A stretch of 58,342 nucleotides of DNA from Streptosporangiales bacterium (GCA_009379955.1 WHST01000029.1:1-58342), one strand, 5' to 3'. Counted from the stretch's first letter, positions 41,831 to 51,261 are shown. A program made the numbers and translations. The notes: generated by a model not told the origin, from the sequence alone.

Positions 41831-42751
41831 CTACTTCGCGGTCAGCCAGCTGTCGGTCAGTTTCTTGTTGTCCTCGATCCAGGCCTTGACGGCGACGTCC
41901 TTGTTCTTCACGCCCTCCTCCTGGATCTTGTTCTCCAGCTCCTGGAGCTGGTCGGGCGTCAGCTTGAAGTTCTTCATCCAGCCCTCGGCCTCGGCGTTGT
42001 TCTTGCTGAAGTCCTTCGACGTGATCGTGTGGATCTTGTCGGGCTCGCCCCACGCCTTCTTCGGGTCGTCGAGGTACTTGATGTCGTACTTCGAGAACGC
42101 CCAGTGCGGACGCCACATCGTGACGACGATCGGCTTCTTGGCCTGGTACGCCTTGTCGAGCGACGCGAGCATGGCCGGGGTGCTGCTCTGCGTGACGCGG
42201 AGCTTGCCGTCCATGCCGTACTGGGGCACGACCTCGTCCTTCAGGATCTTCATCATGCCGGCGGACGGCTCGATGCCGGTGATCTTGCCGTCGAACTCGT
42301 CGGCGTGGTCCTTCAGCTCGGCGAGCGAGTCGACCTTGACGTAGCTGGGGACGGCGAGGCCGAGGTCGGCCGGCTCGTACCAGACGCCGATGTCGTTGAC
42401 CTTCTCGCCGTACTGCTTCCAGTAGTCCGCGTGGGTGCCGGGGAGCCAGGCGTCCATGAAGACGTCGAGACTGCCGCTCGCCACGCCGGAGAACAGCGGC
42501 GCGGCCTCGAGCTGCTTGGTGTTGACCTTGTAGCCCTTGGCCTCGAGCAGTTGCTTCCACAGCTCGGTGACGGCGATGTTCTCGTCCCAGGCGATGAAGC
42601 CAAGGGTGACCTCCTTGGCACCCTTGTCGTCGCCGCCCCCGCCGCTGAAGCCTTCGTCGTCACCGTTGTTCGCACACGCCGCCATGGTGAGCGTCATCGC
42701 GGCTGCCGCGACGACGGCGGTGGCTGTGCGCCACACTCTTCCGAATCGCAC
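41831..42751 (-). CDS. Glycine betaine/proline-type ABC transporter substrate-binding lipoprotein
   Basis: A 306-residue OpuAC/ProX-like protein. The GTG at 42751 has AGGGA upstream and gives a lipoprotein signal with lipobox MAAC followed by a Gly/Asp linker. Domain marks are LGFIAWDENIAVTELWKQLL, VFMDAWLPGTHADYW, GIEPSAGMM and VTMWRPHWAFSKYDIKYLDD; the Trp residues in these segments form the quaternary-amine box in this family. It is the third gene of a complete ATPase-permease-binding protein operon. Confidence 0.92.
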   Translation of the reverse strand: MRFGRVWRTATAVVAAAAMTLTMAACANNGDDEGFSGGGGDDKGAKEVTLGFIAWDENIAVTELWKQLLEAKGYKVNTKQLEAAPLFSGVASGSLDVFMDAWLPGTHADYWKQYGEKVNDIGVWYEPADLGLAVPSYVKVDSLAELKDHADEFDGKITGIEPSAGMMKILKDEVVPQYGMDGKLRVTQSSTPAMLASLDKAYQAKKPIVVTMWRPHWAFSKYDIKYLDDPKKAWGEPDKIHTITSKDFSKNNAEAEGWMKNFKLTPDQLQELENKIQEEGVKNKDVAVKAWIEDNKKLTDSWLTAK

Positions 42752-42795
42752 TGTTGTCCCTTCCCTGGAACTCGCCTGACGCCCGCGACGACGGA

Positions 42796-43737
42796 TCATG
42801 ATCCGCCTCCTACAGGCACGGGCCTCTTCTGCTTCTCACTCTCGATCGCGTCTTCCTCGGCCGCGGGCCGCTGGTCCACGCGCTGCCTCTTCTTGCCCCG
42901 CCGCTGCGTCAGCCGGCTCACGCCTGCCGTGAGACGGTCGAGGTAGATCGCGAGGATCACGACGGCGATACCACCCTCGAACCCACCGGCGATGTCGAGG
43001 CTCTGCGTGCTGCCGACGACCACCTCACCGAGGCCCTCGCCGCCGACCATCCCGGCGATGACGACCATCGACAGCGCCAGCATGATGACCTGGTTGACGC
43101 CGGCCATGATGGACGGCATCGCCAGGGGGATCTGGACCTCGCGGAGCACCTGCCCCGGTGTGGACCCGAACGCGCGCGCGGCCTCGACCACCTCGCGGTC
43201 GACCTGCCTGATGCCCAGCTCGGTCAGCCGCACGGCCGGCGGGATCGCGAACACGCTCGTCGCGACGATGCCGGAGGGCACCCCGATGTCGAAGAAGAAC
43301 ACCGCGGGCAGCAGGTAGACGAAGACGGGCAACGTCTGCATGAAGTCGAGGATCGGGCGCACGATGACGCTCGTCGCCTGGACCCGGGCCGCCCAGATGC
43401 CGACGGGCACGCCCACGACGATCGCGAAGACACCGGCGACGATGACGGCGGACAGGGTCTGGAGCGACGCGCGCCACAGCTCCATGCCGTCGACGAGCAG
43501 GAACGCGAGCACCGTGAAGATCGGCAGCCCGGGCCTGCGCGTGACCAGGACGGCGAGCGCCGCCAGGATGGCGATCAGCAGGTACGGGTGCGGCGCCGCC
43601 AGCACCTGGTACACGAGGTTGGCGAGGGCCAGCAGGAACTGTGCGATCGCGTCGAAGACGACACTGAGGTGCAGGCGCAGAAAGTCGATGACCGCCTCGA
43701 TGGCGGTACCGATGGGAAGCCGTGGCGTGTCAGGCAT
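42796..43737 (-). CDS. Glycine betaine/proline-type ABC transporter permease
   Basis: A ProW/OpuAB-like permease of 313 residues from the ATG at 43737 (a GTG two codons earlier at 43743 is possible). It has about seven hydrophobic segments and the hallmark LDFMQTLPVFVYLLPAVFFF, followed by the EAA loop VEAARAFGSTPGQVLREVQIPLAMP and SMVVIAGMVGGEGLGEVV. The C-terminal 30 residues are charged and cytoplasmic. Its start overlaps the ATPase gene by 8 bp. Confidence 0.93.
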   Translation of the reverse strand: MPDTPRLPIGTAIEAVIDFLRLHLSVVFDAIAQFLLALANLVYQVLAAPHPYLLIAILAALAVLVTRRPGLPIFTVLAFLLVDGMELWRASLQTLSAVIVAGVFAIVVGVPVGIWAARVQATSVIVRPILDFMQTLPVFVYLLPAVFFFDIGVPSGIVATSVFAIPPAVRLTELGIRQVDREVVEAARAFGSTPGQVLREVQIPLAMPSIMAGVNQVIMLALSMVVIAGMVGGEGLGEVVVGSTQSLDIAGGFEGGIAVVILAIYLDRLTAGVSRLTQRRGKKRQRVDQRPAAEEDAIESEKQKRPVPVGGGS

Positions 43738-44974
43738 TGCCACTCACCTTCTCCGGCTCCTCGTCCACGTCGGTCTCGTCGCTCCCGGCGGTCGCGTTCC
43801 CGTCGTCGGACTCCGCCGATATCGCGGACAGCACGGCGGCACGCGGCACGACGCCGATGAGCCGTCCGTCGCCGTCGAGCACGCCCATCGGGACGGCGTG
43901 GTGCCCGGTGAGATGCGCGAAGTCGCTGATGGCGGTGTCCTCGGTGACCGTCTCGTAGTCGTCGTCGTCGAGGACGGAGCGGAGGTCGCGCCTGCCGGCC
44001 CCCGCGAGCGCCGCGTCCTTGGCGACGCCTACCACCCGCCGCTCTCCGTCGACGACGTACACGCCGGACGCCTCGATGCCCTCGAGCTTGTGGAGCACCT
44101 GGCGCGGCTCCTCTCCGACGTCGACGACGAGGAGCGGCTCGCGCATGATGACGCCCGCGGTCAGTACCCGCGTGCGGTCGACGTCGGACACGAACTCGCG
44201 CACGTACTCGGTCGCCGGGTCGGCGATGATCTCCGGCCCGGTGCCGAGCTGGACGATGCCGCCGTCCTTCATCACCATGATGCGGTCACCGATGCGCATC
44301 GCCTCGTTCAGGTCGTGCGTGACGAACAGCACCGTCTTCCTGAACTGCTCCTGCAGCTCGAGCAGGAGATCCTGCATGTCCCGACGGATGAGCGGGTCGA
44401 GCGCGCTGAACGGCTCGTCCATCAGCAGGATGTCGGCGTCCGTCGCCAGCGCGCGGGCCAGCCCGACGCGCTGCTGTTGGCCTCCCGACAGCTCGCTGGG
44501 GTAGGCGTCGAGACGGTGGCCGAGCCCCACGCGTTCGAGCGCCTGACGCGCCTTCGCCGCACGCTCGGACGGTGCCACCCCGCGGGTCTTCAGCCCGTAC
44601 GCGACGTTGTCGCCGATCGACCGGTGCGGGAACAGGGCGAAGTGCTGGAAGACCATGCTGACGCGCTTGTTGCGCAGCGCGCGCAGCGCGCTGTCGTTCA
44701 TCGTGACGACGTCGGTGCCGTCGACGAGCACCGAACCGACCGTCGGGTCGATCAGCCGGTTGACCATGCGGATGAGCGTCGACTTGCCCGACCCGGACAG
44801 GCCCATGATGACGAACAGCTCACCGCGCTCGACGGAGAACGACACGTCGTCGACCGCGAACACCCCGCCCGCGCCGATCAGGCTCCGCCGGTCACCGCGC
44901 CCGGAGGTAAGTGCCTGGACGGCCGTCCGCTCCGGCAGTCCGAAGACCTTCGTGACGCCTCGCGCCTCGATCAC
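43730..44974 (-). CDS. Glycine betaine/proline-type ABC transporter ATP-binding protein with CBS domains
   Basis: A 414-residue ProV/OpuAA-like ATPase, GTG start behind GAGGGAGGG. It has Walker A GLSGSGKST, Q-loop VFQHFALFPHRSI, signature LSGGQQQRVGLARAL, Walker B ILLMDEPFSALD and H-loop THDLNEA. After residue about 270 two CBS domains follow; in OpuA-type ATPases these sense ionic strength. The extreme C-terminus is strongly acidic. First gene of the osmoprotectant operon, with a palindromic operator upstream. Confidence 0.93.
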   Translation of the reverse strand: MIEARGVTKVFGLPERTAVQALTSGRGDRRSLIGAGGVFAVDDVSFSVERGELFVIMGLSGSGKSTLIRMVNRLIDPTVGSVLVDGTDVVTMNDSALRALRNKRVSMVFQHFALFPHRSIGDNVAYGLKTRGVAPSERAAKARQALERVGLGHRLDAYPSELSGGQQQRVGLARALATDADILLMDEPFSALDPLIRRDMQDLLLELQEQFRKTVLFVTHDLNEAMRIGDRIMVMKDGGIVQLGTGPEIIADPATEYVREFVSDVDRTRVLTAGVIMREPLLVVDVGEEPRQVLHKLEGIEASGVYVVDGERRVVGVAKDAALAGAGRRDLRSVLDDDDYETVTEDTAISDFAHLTGHHAVPMGVLDGDGRLIGVVPRAAVLSAISAESDDGNATAGSDETDVDEEPEKVSGNA

Positions 44975-45006
44975 ATGCCCTCCCTCGACCCGCTCTCGTC
45001 AGCGAC

Positions 45007-45042
45007 GTTGCGCAATACGCAACCTGGTGGGCGTTTCGCAAC
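45007..45042 (-). promoter_or_regulatory. Operator-like repeats and promoter of the betaine transporter operon
   Basis: GTTGCG-N5-CGCAAC (45007-45023) is a perfect 6-bp-arm palindrome, and a second CGCAAC half-site lies at 45037-45042, 19 bp from the first, about two helical turns. Read towards the operon, TTGCGA (45036-45041) and TATTGC (45012-45017) are spaced 18 bp and could be the -35 and -10, so the palindrome overlaps the promoter. The regulator is not in the window. Confidence 0.5.
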
Positions 45043-45423
45043 AGCATGCCACGTATGACGACCTCGTCAACCGGCCCGCAGATGCGCCGTCACCGTTCGG
45101 ACGAGGCCGACACCAGTCGTGACGACCGGAGACTCACCGTATCGAGGTCCGGGCAACGCCCGCACATCGAGGAGGACACAGCGCAGTCACGCCGCTCACG
45201 AGCCCTGGTCAGTTGTCAGTCATCCATCGCCGCTGGTACGGCGACCTCGTCGTGGTGTCGGTCGCCTCGCGGCCGCAACCCGTGAGGGGCACCCTCACCG
45301 TGTCGGGGCACGGTGAGGGTGCCGTTCACGGGTGCGCTGCGAGGATCGTCGGCGGAGCTTCACCTCACCGACGTGGCGGGCGGCGAGCCTACTGACGACT
45401 ACCCGCGACACGTCGTCGGCCGG
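45043..45423. other. Gene-free stretch between the betaine operon and ychF
   Basis: About 380 bp with no convincing gene on either strand; the short open frames here lack ribosome-binding sites and show no recognisable protein pattern. The only structured feature is the long hairpin at 45278-45333. Confidence 0.6.
45278..45333. terminator. Long two-part hairpin downstream of ychF
   Basis: GGCACCCTCACCGTG (45288-45302) pairs perfectly with CACGGTGAGGGTGCC (45309-45323) around loop TCGGGG. Beyond a 2x2 mismatch, ACCCGTGA (45278-45285) pairs with TCACGGGT (45326-45333), giving 23 base pairs in total. It lies about 90 bp past the ychF stop and most likely ends that transcript. Confidence 0.65.
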
Positions 45424-46497
45424 CTACACGTTGAACTTGAAGTCCACCACGTCGCCGTCGCGCATGACGTAGTCCTTGCCCTCCATGCGCACCTTGCCGC
45501 GGGATCGCGCCTCGGCCATCGAGCCGGTGTCGACGAGGTCGTCGTACGAGACGATCTCGGCCTTGATGAAGCCGCGCTGGAAGTCGCTGTGGATGACGCC
45601 GGCGGCCTCGGGTGCGGTGGCGCCCTTGCGGATGGTCCAGGCGCGCGACTCCTTCGGGCCGGCCGTGAGGTAGGTCTGCAGCCCGAGCGTCTCGAAGCCC
45701 ACGCGCGCGAGGATCGCGAGACTCGACTCCTCCTGGCCGACCGACCGCAACAGCTCGAGCGCCTCCTCCTCCGACAGCTCGGTCAGCTCGTGCTCGAGCT
45801 TGGCGTCGAGGAAGACGGCCTCCGCGGGCGTGACGAGCGCGCGCAGCTCGTCCTTGAGTGCCTCGTTGCCCATCTCGTCGTCGTCGACGTTGAAGACGTA
45901 GAGGAACGGCTTCGCCGTCAGCAGGTGCAGGTCGCGCAGCGGCTCGCGGTCGATGCCGGCGCCGAAGACGGTCTGGCCGGAGTCGAGCACCTCACGCGCC
46001 TGCCGAACGGCGTCGACGACGGGCGCGAGGTCCTTCTTCAGCCGCGACTCCTTCTCCAGCCGCGGCAACGCCTTCTCGATGGTCTGCAGGTCGGCGAGCA
46101 CCAGCTCGGTGTTGATCGTCTCGATGTCGTCCTTCGGGCTGACCCTGCCGTCGACGTGGACGACGTCGGCGTCGTCGAACACCCGGATGACCTGGCAGAC
46201 GGCGTCGGACTCGCGGATGTGCGACAGGAACTGGTTGCCGAGGCCCTGGCCCTCCGACGCGCCGCGCACGAGCCCGGCGATGTCGACGAAGCTGACCGAC
46301 GCGGGGATCACCTTGGCGGAGTCGAACATCGTCGCGAGCACGGGCAGCCGCGTGTCGGGAACCCCCACCACGCCGACGTTCGGCTCGATGGTGGCGAACG
46401 GGTAGTTCGCGGCGAGGACGTCGCCCTTGGTCAGCGCGTTGAAGACCGTGGACTTGCCGACGTTGGGCAGGCCGACGATGCCGATGGTGAGACTCAC
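45424..46497 (-). CDS. ychF: Redox-regulated ATPase YchF (Obg-family, OLA1)
   Basis: A 357-residue P-loop protein: G1 GLPNVGKST at residues 8-16, G3-like DIAGLVRGASEGQGLGN, and the YchF-specific replacement of the guanine-specifying NKxD by NVDDDE-type sequence, which favours ATP. A coiled-coil insert and the C-terminal TGS domain (LQTYLTAGPKESRAWTIRKG, GFIKAEIVSYDDLV) are present. It is a ribosome-associated stress factor. TAGGTT lies 6 nt before the GTG, with AAGGGG between; the mRNA may have almost no leader. Confidence 0.96.
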   Translation of the reverse strand: MSLTIGIVGLPNVGKSTVFNALTKGDVLAANYPFATIEPNVGVVGVPDTRLPVLATMFDSAKVIPASVSFVDIAGLVRGASEGQGLGNQFLSHIRESDAVCQVIRVFDDADVVHVDGRVSPKDDIETINTELVLADLQTIEKALPRLEKESRLKKDLAPVVDAVRQAREVLDSGQTVFGAGIDREPLRDLHLLTAKPFLYVFNVDDDEMGNEALKDELRALVTPAEAVFLDAKLEHELTELSEEEALELLRSVGQEESSLAILARVGFETLGLQTYLTAGPKESRAWTIRKGATAPEAAGVIHSDFQRGFIKAEIVSYDDLVDTGSMAEARSRGKVRMEGKDYVMRDGDVVDFKFNV

Positions 46498-46575
46498 CCC
46501 CTTAACCTAACGCCCACCCAGTTGTCCACATTCGGCGCGTTGCGGGCCATGACGTCGGTGGCGGCTGTCACGATC

Positions 46576-48060
46576 ATGGGCATGGGCGTGATCACAGTCG
46601 TACTCCTCGTCACCGGGCTGCTCGTCGGCGCCGGTGCCGGCGCGGCGATCGGTGTGCTGCTCTCCCGGAGCAGGGACGCCTCGCTGCGCGGCGAGCGCGA
46701 CTCCCTCGTCGTCGAGCGCGACCGGCTGCGCGCCGACGTCGAGCGTGCGTCCGCAGCCCTGCGACAGGCGGAGAACGAGGCGGCGGGCCTGCGGGCGACG
46801 GTCGACACCGAGCGCCGCGCCGCGGCCGAGCGCGCCGCCCTCGTCGAGCGCACCATGACCGAACGGTTCACTGCCCTGTCGTCCGCCGCGCTCGCGCAGA
46901 GCAACGAGCAGTTCCTCCGGCTCGCCGACGAACGGTTCAAGGAGGCGCAGACCAAGGCCACCGGCGAGCTCGACCAGCGGCGCCAGGCGGTCGAGCACAT
47001 GGTGGCGCCGCTGAAGGACACGCTCGCCAAGGTCGAGGCGCAGCTGCGCGAGCTCGAGCAGGCACGCGTCGCCGCGTATCACTCACTCACCGAGCAGGTC
47101 GGCCTCGTCCGGCAGACCGGCGAGCACCTGCGGCACGAGACCGCGTCACTCGCCAACGCCCTGCGTGCGCCCCAGGTCCGCGGCCGGTGGGGCGAGCTGC
47201 AGCTCGAGCGGATCGTCGAGCTGGCCGGCATGTCCGAGCAGTGCGACTTCACCAGGCAGGGCACCGTCGACACCGACGACGGCCAGCGGCGACCCGACCT
47301 CGTCGTCCATCTCGCCGGTGGCAAGAGCGTCGTCGTCGACTCCAAGGTGCCGCTGTCGTCCTACCTCGAGGCCGTCGAGAGCACCGACGAGACCCGTCGC
47401 AGGGGCCACCTGGGTGCCCACGCGCGCAACCTCCGCCGCCACGTCGACCAGCTCGCCGCCAAGGAGTACTGGGCGGCGTTCAGCCCCGCACCGGAGTTCG
47501 TCGTGCTGTTCGTGCCCGGCGAGGCGTTCCTCGCCCCGGCACTCGAGCACGACCCCCAGCTCCTCGAGCACGCGATGAGCAGGCACGTCGTGATCGCGAC
47601 CCCCACGACACTCATGTCCATGCTGCGCACCGTGGCGTACGCCTGGCAGCAGGCGGCCCTCACCGACAACGCCCGCGAGGTCTTCGACCTCGGGCGCCAG
47701 CTGTACGACCGCCTCGGCAAGCTCGGCGACCGCGTCGACGGGCTCGGCAAGGCGATCACACGCGTGGTGTCGGCGTACAACGGCACGGTCGCCTCCCTCG
47801 AGACCCGCGTGCTCGTCAGCGCGCGCCGCATGCGCGACCTCCAGCTGGTCGAGGGCGACCTCCCCACGCCCCGTCCCGTAGAGGAGACCCCGCGGGCGCC
47901 GAGCACCGCCGAGCTCGTCGAGTCCGCGGGCGAGGCGCGGCAGATCCGCCTGCTCTACGCCTCCGACCCGACCGAGGAGGACGGCGAACCCGTCGACGAG
48001 CGCTACGGCGTGACGCCCGAGACGGCTCGCGACCGCAAGGACCGGCCCGCCGCGCGCTGA
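46576..48060 (+). CDS. rmuC: DNA recombination protein RmuC
   Basis: A 494-residue protein with an N-terminal transmembrane segment, a long coiled coil (about 30-180) and the RmuC nuclease-like domain. The latter shows VRGRWGELQLERIVELAGM, RRPDLVVHLAGGKSVVVDSK, EFVVLFVPGEAFL and MSMLRTVAYAWQQ. RmuC limits inversions at short repeats in E. coli. The start is uncertain between ATG 46576 and ATG 46582. It is divergent from ychF over 78 bp. Confidence 0.92.
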   Translation: MGMGVITVVLLVTGLLVGAGAGAAIGVLLSRSRDASLRGERDSLVVERDRLRADVERASAALRQAENEAAGLRATVDTERRAAAERAALVERTMTERFTALSSAALAQSNEQFLRLADERFKEAQTKATGELDQRRQAVEHMVAPLKDTLAKVEAQLRELEQARVAAYHSLTEQVGLVRQTGEHLRHETASLANALRAPQVRGRWGELQLERIVELAGMSEQCDFTRQGTVDTDDGQRRPDLVVHLAGGKSVVVDSKVPLSSYLEAVESTDETRRRGHLGAHARNLRRHVDQLAAKEYWAAFSPAPEFVVLFVPGEAFLAPALEHDPQLLEHAMSRHVVIATPTTLMSMLRTVAYAWQQAALTDNAREVFDLGRQLYDRLGKLGDRVDGLGKAITRVVSAYNGTVASLETRVLVSARRMRDLQLVEGDLPTPRPVEETPRAPSTAELVESAGEARQIRLLYASDPTEEDGEPVDERYGVTPETARDRKDRPAAR

Positions 48061-48104
48061 CCCTGCGATACTGCTCGCCGACACGTGTCGAGAAGGGGGC
48101 CCTG

Positions 48105-48533
48105 ATGTTCGCGCAGACGCGCACCTTCGAGGATGCACCCTCCCAGCCGTCCGGCGGCGGCATCCCCTGGTACGCCGCGGTGATCACCGTCGTGGTCCTC
48201 GGTCTCGCCGCGTCGATCATCGACTGGGTCATCGGCGAGGGCGTCGGCGTCGCGACGGGCATCGCGTTCCTGATCGGCTGCGTGGTCCTCGGCGGACGCG
48301 TGCGCATCGAGCACATCGTCGTCGGGTTCGTCGCCGCACCGGTCTGCTTCGCGGCGATCGTCGCGATCTCGGGCGCGATCCAGATGTTCGGCGACGACAG
48401 GTTCGGCACCGCGTTCCGCGTCTTCTGGACCTACGCGCTGATCTCCGGCGCCCCGTGGCTGTTCACGGGCACCGCGATCTCGGTGCTGCTCGCGTTCGCG
48501 CGGGTGGTGAGGTGGCGGCGCGGACAACGGTAG
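48105..48533 (+). CDS. DUF6542-type membrane protein
   Basis: A 142-residue protein with four hydrophobic segments and a basic C-terminus. It starts at an ATG behind GAAGGGGG. A protein of this size and topology between ychF/rmuC and ispH/xseA is conserved in Actinobacteria under DUF6542; the call rests on topology and location. Function unknown. Confidence 0.75.
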   Translation: MFAQTRTFEDAPSQPSGGGIPWYAAVITVVVLGLAASIIDWVIGEGVGVATGIAFLIGCVVLGGRVRIEHIVVGFVAAPVCFAAIVAISGAIQMFGDDRFGTAFRVFWTYALISGAPWLFTGTAISVLLAFARVVRWRRGQR

Positions 48534-48567
48534 TCTCTGACCGACGACCTACGTACGGGAGAGCGCC

Positions 48568-48885
48568 GTGAACAGCGAGGACCACCGCAAGCAAGGCAAG
48601 CAGGTCGCCGACGCCTTCGTCGAGGGCATCGGCGAGATCCGTGACGGCATCACCGAGCAGACCGCCAAGCACGAGGACACCATCAAGGACAAGCTCGGCA
48701 AGGTCACGAGCTTCCTCGACGAGAAGACCGGCCGCCGCTACTCGGACAAGCTCGGCAAGGCCAACGAGCGCCTCGCCGACGGGGTGGGCAAGGTCGCCGA
48801 CCAGGGCCGCGCCCAGCGCAAGCCCACCGGTGACGACCCGGCGACCGAGGAGCCCGACGACCCGAGCGCCCCACCCCGCGCCTAG
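48568..48885 (+). CDS. MT0933-like antitoxin family protein, solitary
   Basis: A 105-residue hydrophilic protein, GTG start behind GGGAGAG. The family core is visible in KDKLGKVTSFLDEKTGRRYSDKLGKANERL, closely matching the pattern of the MT0933 antitoxin family. The C-terminal 25 residues are Pro/Asp-rich and probably disordered. No toxin-like ORF lies next to it: the DUF6542 gene precedes it and ispH converges on it. In many actinobacteria such proteins are encoded alone, so an antitoxin function is doubtful. Confidence 0.8.
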   Translation: MNSEDHRKQGKQVADAFVEGIGEIRDGITEQTAKHEDTIKDKLGKVTSFLDEKTGRRYSDKLGKANERLADGVGKVADQGRAQRKPTGDDPATEEPDDPSAPPRA

Positions 48886-48899
48886 CGGGAGGGCGTGAG

Positions 48900-49853
48900 T
48901 CAGGAGGCCGACTGCCTGCGGCGCTCGCGCAGCTCTCTGGGCAGTGCGAACAGGGTGGACTCGTCGGGAGCGTCGACCTGCTCGACGTCGGCGAAGTCGT
49001 GCCGCGCGAGCCAGCCGAGCACCTCGTCGACCAGGATCTCGGGCACGGACGCGCCGCTGGTCACGCCCACGGTCTCGATGCCGTCGAGCCACGCCTCGTC
49101 GATCTCGTCGGCGGTGTCGACGAGGTAGGCGGTGCGTGCCCCGTACGAGAGCCCGACCTCCACGAGGCGGACCGAGTTGGACGAGTTGCGCGACCCGACC
49201 ACGAGGAGCAGGTCGCACTGCTCGGCGATGGTCTTCACGGCGTTCTGGCGGTTCTGGGTGGCGTAGCAGATGTCGTCGCTCGGCGGGTCGCTGAGTTGTG
49301 GGAACCGCTCCCGCAGTGCGCGGACCGTCTCGTTGGTCTCGTCGACCGACAGCGTGGTCTGGGACAGCCAGACGAGATTGTCGGGGTCGCGGACCTCCAC
49401 GGTGCGCGCCTGCTCGGGCCCGTCGACGAGCACGACGTCGTCGGGTGCCTCGCCCGCGGTGCCCTCGACCTCCTCGTGGCCCTCGTGGCCGATGAGCAGG
49501 ATCTGGCGGTCCTCGCGGGCGAAGCGCTTCGCCTCGTTGTGCACCTTCGTCACCAGTGGGCAGGTCGCGTCGATGGTGCGCAGCTCGCGCTGCGCGGCGC
49601 CCGCGTGCACGCTCGGGGCGACGCCGTGGGCGGAGAACACCACGAGCTCGCCCTCGGGCACCTCGTCGACCTCCTCCACGAAGATCGCCCCGCGCTCCTC
49701 GAGCGTCTTGACCACGTGGGTGTTGTGCACGATCTGCTTGCGGACGTAGACCGGTCGGCCGTACTTCTCGAGCGCGCGCTCGACGGTGACGACCGCGCGG
49801 TCGACACCCGCGCAGTAGCCACGCGGCTTCGCGAGCAGGACACGGCGCGTCAC
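48900..49853 (-). CDS. ispH: 4-hydroxy-3-methylbut-2-enyl diphosphate reductase
   Basis: A 317-residue [4Fe-4S] enzyme, last step of the MEP isoprenoid pathway. Cluster cysteines are C14 in PRGYCAGV, the Cys in DATCPLV and the Cys in [10 protein letters not shown]. Substrate-binding segments are [35 protein letters not shown] and [11 protein letters not shown]. The GTG at 49853 is chosen because GGAGGG lies 7 nt upstream and the conserved start follows at once. It is divergent from xseA. Confidence 0.96.
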   Translation of the reverse strand: MTRRVLLAKPRGYCAGVDRAVVTVERALEKYGRPVYVRKQIVHNTHVVKTLEERGAIFVEEVDEVPEGELVVFSAHGVAPSVHAGAAQRELRTIDATCPLVTKVHNEAKRFAREDRQILLIGHEGHEEVEGTAGEAPDDVVLVDGPEQARTVEVRDPDNLVWLSQTTLSVDETNETVRALRERFPQLSDPPSDDICYATQNRQNAVKTIAEQCDLLLVVGSRNSSNSVRLVEVGLSYGARTAYLVDTADEIDEAWLDGIETVGVTSGASVPEILVDEVLGWLARHDFADVEQVDAPDESTLFALPRELRERRRQSAS

Positions 49854-49908
49854 GAGCTGCCCTCCGAAGTGAGCATCGCAGCGGTTCGAAGTAGGGGCCG
49901 ACACCACG

Positions 49909-49948
49909 CGCCCGCCGAGCGAGGAGCGGAGCGGAGGAGGGCGGCGGG
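49909..49948. repeat. GC-rich purine-biased inverted repeat in the ispH/xseA gap
   Basis: CCCGCCG (49911-49917) and CGGCGGG (49942-49948) flank a purine-rich run with repeated GAG/CGGAG units. The region lies in the untranslated leader or promoter of ispH. It may fold, but no specific function can be given. Confidence 0.45.
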
Positions 49949-50031
49949 AAACGCAGGCATATGTCCACCCTACGGGCAACTGTGGAGGACCGGTGGGGCC
50001 GTCGGCGTCGCCGCGTAGGCTCGCGTGCGCA

Positions 50032-51261
50032 ATGGAACGCGCGAGTCGGATGGACACCACACCCGAGCGCCCGGTGCCCGTCCGCACCGTGGCGCAGCTC
50101 ATCGCGCAGTGGGTCGGTCGGCTGGGGCGGGTCTGGGTCGACGGCCAGCTCACCGACGTCTCACGCCGCCCGGGCGCCGCGACCGTGTTCCTGACCCTGC
50201 GCGACCCCGTCGCCCAGGTGTCACTCCCGGTCACCTGCGCGCGGCAGCTGTTCGACTCGATCCGGCCACCGCTCGTCGACGGCGCCCGCGTCGTCGTCCA
50301 CGCGAAGCCGGAGATGTACGTCGCGCGCGGGCGGCTGTCGCTTGTCGCGACCGACATCCGCCCGGTCGGGGTCGGCGAGCTGCTCGCCCGCATCGAGCGG
50401 CTGCGCCAGCTGCTCGCCACCGAGGGCCTGTTCGCGGCCGAGCGCAAGCGCAGGCCGCCTTTCCTGCCCGAGCGCGTCGGCCTGATCTGCGGACGCGACT
50501 CCGCGGCCGAGCGCGACGTCCGCGAGAACGCGCGCCGCCGCTGGCCCGCGGTGCGGTTCCGGGTCGAGCAGGTCGCCGTGCAGGGGCTCCACGCCGCGAT
50601 CGAGGTCGCCGAGGCCGTCCGCAGGCTCGACGCCGACGACTCGGTCGACGTGATCATCGTCACCCGCGGCGGCGGCTCGCTCGAGGATCTGCTGCCGTTC
50701 TCCGACGAGGGCCTGCTCCGCGCGGTCGCCGCGTGCCGCACGCCGGTCGTCAGCGCCGTCGGTCACGAACAGGACGCCCCGCTGCTCGACCTCGTCGCCG
50801 ACATCCGCGCGTCCACGCCGACCGACGCGGCGAAGCGCGTCGTCCCCGACGTCGGCGAGCAGGTCGCGCTGATCCGGCAGCTGCGCGACCGCGGCCGGCG
50901 GCACCTGACCGGCTGGCTGCGCCGGGAGCACGCGGCGCTGGTCGCACTGCGCTCGCGGCCGGCGCTGTCCGACCCGCCGCGCGAGCTCGACCGCCGCGAG
51001 CTCGACGTCCTCGCCATGCGCGACCGGGCCAGGCGCTCGCTCACCCACCGGCTCGACCGCGCCGCCGACGACGTCCGCCACGTGCGCGCCAGGGTCGTCG
51101 CGCTCTCCCCCGCCGCGACCCTGCAACGCGGCTACGCGGTCGTGCAGCACGACGGACACGTGGTCGGCTCGGCCGGCGACCTGCACCCCGGCGCGGCCGT
51201 GTCCGTCCGACTGGTCGACGGCAGGTTCGGCGCCCAGGTGACCGACGTAGAGACGGAGTGA
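50032..51261 (+). CDS. xseA: Exodeoxyribonuclease VII large subunit
   Basis: A 409-residue protein (403 if the ATG at 50050 is used). The N-terminal OB fold holds [25 protein letters not shown]. The catalytic domain shows [35 protein letters not shown] and [24 protein letters not shown]. The last 130 residues form the long helical region and [15 protein letters not shown]. It degrades single-stranded DNA with XseB, whose GTG overlaps the stop. Confidence 0.95.
   Translation: MERASRMDTTPERPVPVRTVAQLIAQWVGRLGRVWVDGQLTDVSRRPGAATVFLTLRDPVAQVSLPVTCARQLFDSIRPPLVDGARVVVHAKPEMYVARGRLSLVATDIRPVGVGELLARIERLRQLLATEGLFAAERKRRPPFLPERVGLICGRDSAAERDVRENARRRWPAVRFRVEQVAVQGLHAAIEVAEAVRRLDADDSVDVIIVTRGGGSLEDLLPFSDEGLLRAVAACRTPVVSAVGHEQDAPLLDLVADIRASTPTDAAKRVVPDVGEQVALIRQLRDRGRRHLTGWLRREHAALVALRSRPALSDPPRELDRRELDVLAMRDRARRSLTHRLDRAADDVRHVRARVVALSPAATLQRGYAVVQHDGHVVGSAGDLHPGAAVSVRLVDGRFGAQVTDVETE

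Noticed and set aside
41831-42751. Choline-specific (ChoX) assignment for the quaternary-amine binding protein
   Set aside because: The aromatic-box segments fit betaine, proline-betaine or choline alike; no betaine-synthesis gene is adjacent to decide.
45046-45316. Small plus-strand open frames between the betaine operon and ychF
   Set aside because: No ribosome-binding sites, arginine/serine-rich random composition and overlap with the operator and hairpin regions.
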